A DNA stretch of 9,430 nucleotides from JAVBOW01 sp031551595 (GTDB lineage: Bacteria > Bacteroidota > Bacteroidia > Bacteroidales > Rikenellaceae), in the NCBI GenBank assembly GCA_031551595.1, contig JAVBNK010000172.1:1-9430 (forward strand). Direction: 5' to 3'. This document shows, piece after piece, positions 7,868-9,430 of the stretch. Under the pieces are notes generated by a model, which saw only the letters and a program-made list of their open reading frames with translations, did no database searches and was not told the DNA's origin. Numbering within the stretch: the stretch's first letter is position 1; each line of letters begins with the position of its first letter. The position numbers and the translations under genes are program-made.

Positions 7868-9028
7868 TTATCTCTCCATGCCCACGTGCAGGACCTGGCC
7901 CTTCATCCGGAACGTCACCGCGCTGATCTTCTCGATCATTCCCAGCAGCGTCGCAAATTCCTGGTATTTAGGCAAGTTTCCTTTGAAAACGATCTCCTTC
8001 GCATCCGGGTGGTCGAAAGCCACCTCGATGTCGTACCACCGGGCCAGCTTCAGCATCACCTGTTCGAGGCTCTGCTCGTCGAATACGAAAAGACCCTCCT
8101 TCCACGCCACCGCGTCGGCCGTATCCACGGTAATGACCGTGAACAGCCCCGAGTCGTTGTCCAGCTGCGATTGCTCGCCGGGGGCGAGTTGCGTTTTCTC
8201 GTTGTTCGATTTATTGACCACCCTTACGCTGCCGTGGACCAGGGTGGTCACGGTCCGGTTATCCTCGCGGTAGGCGCTCAGGTTGAATCCCGTCCCGAGC
8301 ACGGTCAGCGCCTGCGCCGGGGTCTCCACGATGAAGGGTTTGGACGGGTCGTGCGCCACCTCGAAGTAAGCTTCCCCTTCGAGCGTCACGCGGCGCTCGT
8401 CGCCCGGGAAGGACAGCGGGTATTCCAGCCGGCTGTCGGAGTTGAGCCACACCGCCGTGCCGTCGCCGAGCACTACCCGGTATTCCCCTCCGCGCGGAAC
8501 ATATAATCTATTGAATTTGACATCTTTCAGCGTAGCCACGTCCTGGTACCGCAATTCGCCGTCGCCGACCGTCGCATGGGTGCCCGCCCGTTCGATGCGT
8601 CCGCCTGCCGAGCCGTCCAGGGTGATGCTCGTACCGTCGCCCAGCTGCAGGACGGCGATCTGGCCGCCCGGCCGCACATGGTCGAAACCGTCCGCACGAC
8701 CGCCGGCCCGCTCGCTGAACAGATAGCCCGCAGCTGCGATGAGCACGACTGCCGCTGCCGCCGTAATCCTGCGGTACACGCCCCCGAGCCTTCTGCGTAC
8801 GGGTTGTGCAGAGGTCCCGATGCGGTCATGCAGTTTTTCCAGCAGGGTTTCATAGTCGATCACGGCCACATCCCCGCCCTCGCTGAATTCGTCCATTTTC
8901 CGGGCGATCTCCCGGTCGAATCTCTCGCGTCCGTCTTCGGAAACGAACCATGCGATCAGGGCGTCCAACTCTGTGTCCGACAGCGGCTCGTCCCGGAATA
9001 CTTTATATACGATATCAGTGAAGTCCAT
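7868..9028 (-). CDS. FecR-family anti-sigma factor (inner membrane)
   Basis: This is a 386-aa protein starting at ATG 9028 (MDFTDIVYKV). The frame stays open further up to a GTG at 9130, but that stretch is the terminator hairpin and is not credible coding sequence. Order: N-terminal cytoplasmic helical part (1 to about 80, sigma-binding in relatives); one membrane helix (about 88-104, ITAAAAVVLIAAAGYLF); periplasmic FecR domain with classic blocks YVPRGGEYRVVLGDGTAVWL (176-195), RRVTLEGEAYFEVAHDP (212-228) and VLGTGFNL (243-250); and a C-terminal DUF4974-like domain (about 312-386, FVFDEQSLEQVMLKLARWYDIEV). Family role: it holds an ECF sigma factor at the membrane and releases it when the STN domain of the partner SusC reports bound substrate. 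Gly245-Thr246 lies where FecR proteins of other bacteria are reported to self-cleave. The partner sigma gene is not in the window. Confidence 0.95.
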   Translation of the reverse strand: MDFTDIVYKVFRDEPLSDTELDALIAWFVSEDGRERFDREIARKMDEFSEGGDVAVIDYETLLEKLHDRIGTSAQPVRRRLGGVYRRITAAAAVVLIAAAGYLFSERAGGRADGFDHVRPGGQIAVLQLGDGTSITLDGSAGGRIERAGTHATVGDGELRYQDVATLKDVKFNRLYVPRGGEYRVVLGDGTAVWLNSDSRLEYPLSFPGDERRVTLEGEAYFEVAHDPSKPFIVETPAQALTVLGTGFNLSAYREDNRTVTTLVHGSVRVVNKSNNEKTQLAPGEQSQLDNDSGLFTVITVDTADAVAWKEGLFVFDEQSLEQVMLKLARWYDIEVAFDHPDAKEIVFKGNLPKYQEFATLLGMIEKISAVTFRMKGQVLHVGMER

Positions 9029-9063
9029 CTTGCAGGATATTTGGGTATAGTCGTTTCGGTAAA

Positions 9064-9079
9064 TACGCGCCGGCGCGTA
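9064..9079. promoter_or_regulatory. 16-bp perfect palindrome upstream of fecR
   Basis: TACGCGCCGGCGCGTA is a perfect palindrome 36-51 nt upstream of the fecR start codon and just downstream of the terminator at 9099-9130. It is framed by two direct copies of GTAAATAC (plus strand 9059-9066 and 9077-9084). The position suits an operator or part of the fecR promoter. No TAnnTTTG/TTTG promoter pair could be placed convincingly. It has no T-run, so it is not a terminator. Function is inferred from position only. Confidence 0.35.
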
Positions 9080-9098
9080 AATACACTTAGTCGGACAA

Positions 9099-9130
9099 TA
9101 AAAAAACGTGAGTTTCGCATAAAAACTCAC
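9099..9130 (-). terminator. Rho-independent terminator upstream of fecR
   Basis: On the minus strand an 8-bp perfect stem GTGAGTTT/AAACTCAC (9123-9130 with 9108-9115, 7-nt loop) is followed by G and seven T. This is a textbook intrinsic terminator facing fecR. It should end a minus-strand transcript that enters from beyond the right edge and crosses the repeat-rich 9131-9430 stretch, so fecR very likely has its own promoter between 9029 and 9098. Confidence 0.8.
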
Positions 9131-9142
9131 AACCCGTCAGGG

Positions 9143-9225
9143 AAACGGACTATAAGTCCGTTTGCAAAGCCCTCCTCTAAGAGGGTGGGGGTGTCAACAC
9201 TAAAGCGGCTTCCTTGGAAGCCGTT
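9143..9225. repeat. REP-like cluster of intergenic hairpins
   Basis: Three inverted repeats follow one another: AAACGGACT/AGTCCGTTT (9143-9151 with 9155-9163, 3-nt loop); CCTCT/AGAGG (about 9174-9184); and CGGCTTCC/GGAAGCCG (9206-9213 with 9216-9223). Between the last two lies G-rich sequence GGGTGGGGGTGTC. The pattern of a CCCTCCTCT...AGAGGG hairpin, a G-rich link and a second hairpin is familiar from dispersed intergenic repeats in Bacteroidota genomes. That match is by recall and unverified. No coding frame is supported. Confidence 0.5.
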
Positions 9226-9248
9226 AGCGAAGGTTTCGGATAAGAAAT

Positions 9249-9416
9249 CTTAGAGGTTGTTTTGAAATTTTCCTCTCGCTCTTTTCCGCCTCTTCCCGGC
9301 ATCTTTTTCCGCCGATTTTTGGCACATATTCCCGATATGACCCTGCAAATCGGCGAAAAAATCTACCTGAAAGATGCAAAAAATAGCTTCGGCAAAATTT
9401 CAAAACAACCTCTAAG
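9249..9416. mobile_element. MITE-like element with 23-bp perfect terminal inverted repeats
   Basis: The 23 bases at 9249-9271 are exactly repeated in inverse at 9394-9416 (core GAGGTTGTTTTGAAATTTT). They enclose only about 122 bp with no credible gene. The interior is itself palindromic: CGCCGATTT/AAATCGGCG (9310-9318 with 9347-9355) and GCATCTTT/AAAGATGC (9299-9306 with 9370-9377). If the element proper runs GAGG...CCTC (9253-9412), each end is flanked by TA, as expected for a TA target duplication of IS630/mariner-type elements. TA is palindromic, so this evidence is weak. Size, long perfect ends and lack of a transposase fit a non-autonomous element. An alternative is a large structured RNA or hairpin repeat. 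Confidence 0.6.
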
Positions 9417-9430
9417 GGTTAACTTCCCCG

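Noticed and set aside
9029..9130. Upstream GTG start that would add 34 residues to FecR
   Set aside because: The added codons run through the terminator hairpin and the palindrome. The resulting leader is unlike FecR N-termini, whereas ATG 9028 gives a normal one.
9143..9225. CRISPR array
   Set aside because: The hairpins differ in sequence and spacing; there is no repeated unit with regular unique spacers.
9417..9430. Possible tail of an upstream minus-strand gene (an in-frame TAA at 9421-9419)
   Set aside because: Only a few codons are visible, so any short sequence would show a stop by chance. It cannot be told from noise.

Overview
The window looks like an accessory nutrient-uptake locus from a GC-rich member of the Bacteroidota. 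The evidence is a SusC/SusD outer-membrane pair, a FecR anti-sigma factor of the type with a C-terminal DUF4974-like domain, and lipoproteins with Bacteroidota-style signal peptides. By eye the G+C is in the upper 50s percent (not computed). Together with the gene style this fits Alistipes or another Rikenellaceae better than Bacteroides, but that is an inference.

All real genes lie on the minus strand, so transcription runs from high to low coordinates. In that order: (i) 9430-9029 has no gene and is dense in repeats. It holds a 23-bp terminal-inverted-repeat element resembling a MITE (9249-9416), REP-like hairpins (about 9143-9225), a minus-strand intrinsic terminator (9099-9130) and a 16-bp palindrome just upstream of the next gene. 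(ii) 9028-7868 encodes a FecR-like anti-sigma factor. (iii) An 85-bp gap with two hairpins follows. (iv) 7782-353 is a tight four-gene cluster with gaps of 13, 18 and 7 nt: a SusC-like TonB-dependent transporter with an N-terminal STN signalling domain, a SusD-like lipoprotein, a lipoprotein resembling the 'substrate import-associated zinc metallohydrolase' (Peptidase_Mx1-like) family, and a secreted TlpA-like thioredoxin protein. (v) A hairpin terminator lies at 315-347. (vi) A roughly 260-bp structured intergenic region follows. (vii) The first 18 codons of another exported protein run off the left edge.

The likely logic is trans-envelope regulation. Substrate binding to SusC/SusD would be passed through the SusC STN domain to FecR, which releases an ECF sigma factor that transcribes the locus. 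The sigma factor gene is not in the window; its usual place, directly upstream of fecR, is taken by the terminator and repeat elements. No glycoside hydrolase, polysaccharide lyase or surface glycan-binding protein is visible, so the substrate is unknown and may not be a glycan.

The most notable observation is that the metallohydrolase-like lipoprotein has lost the HExxH zinc site where the family would carry it, while flanking family-like sequence is kept. It looks like a binding-only pseudoenzyme retained in an otherwise intact operon. The MITE-like element is the second observation worth following.
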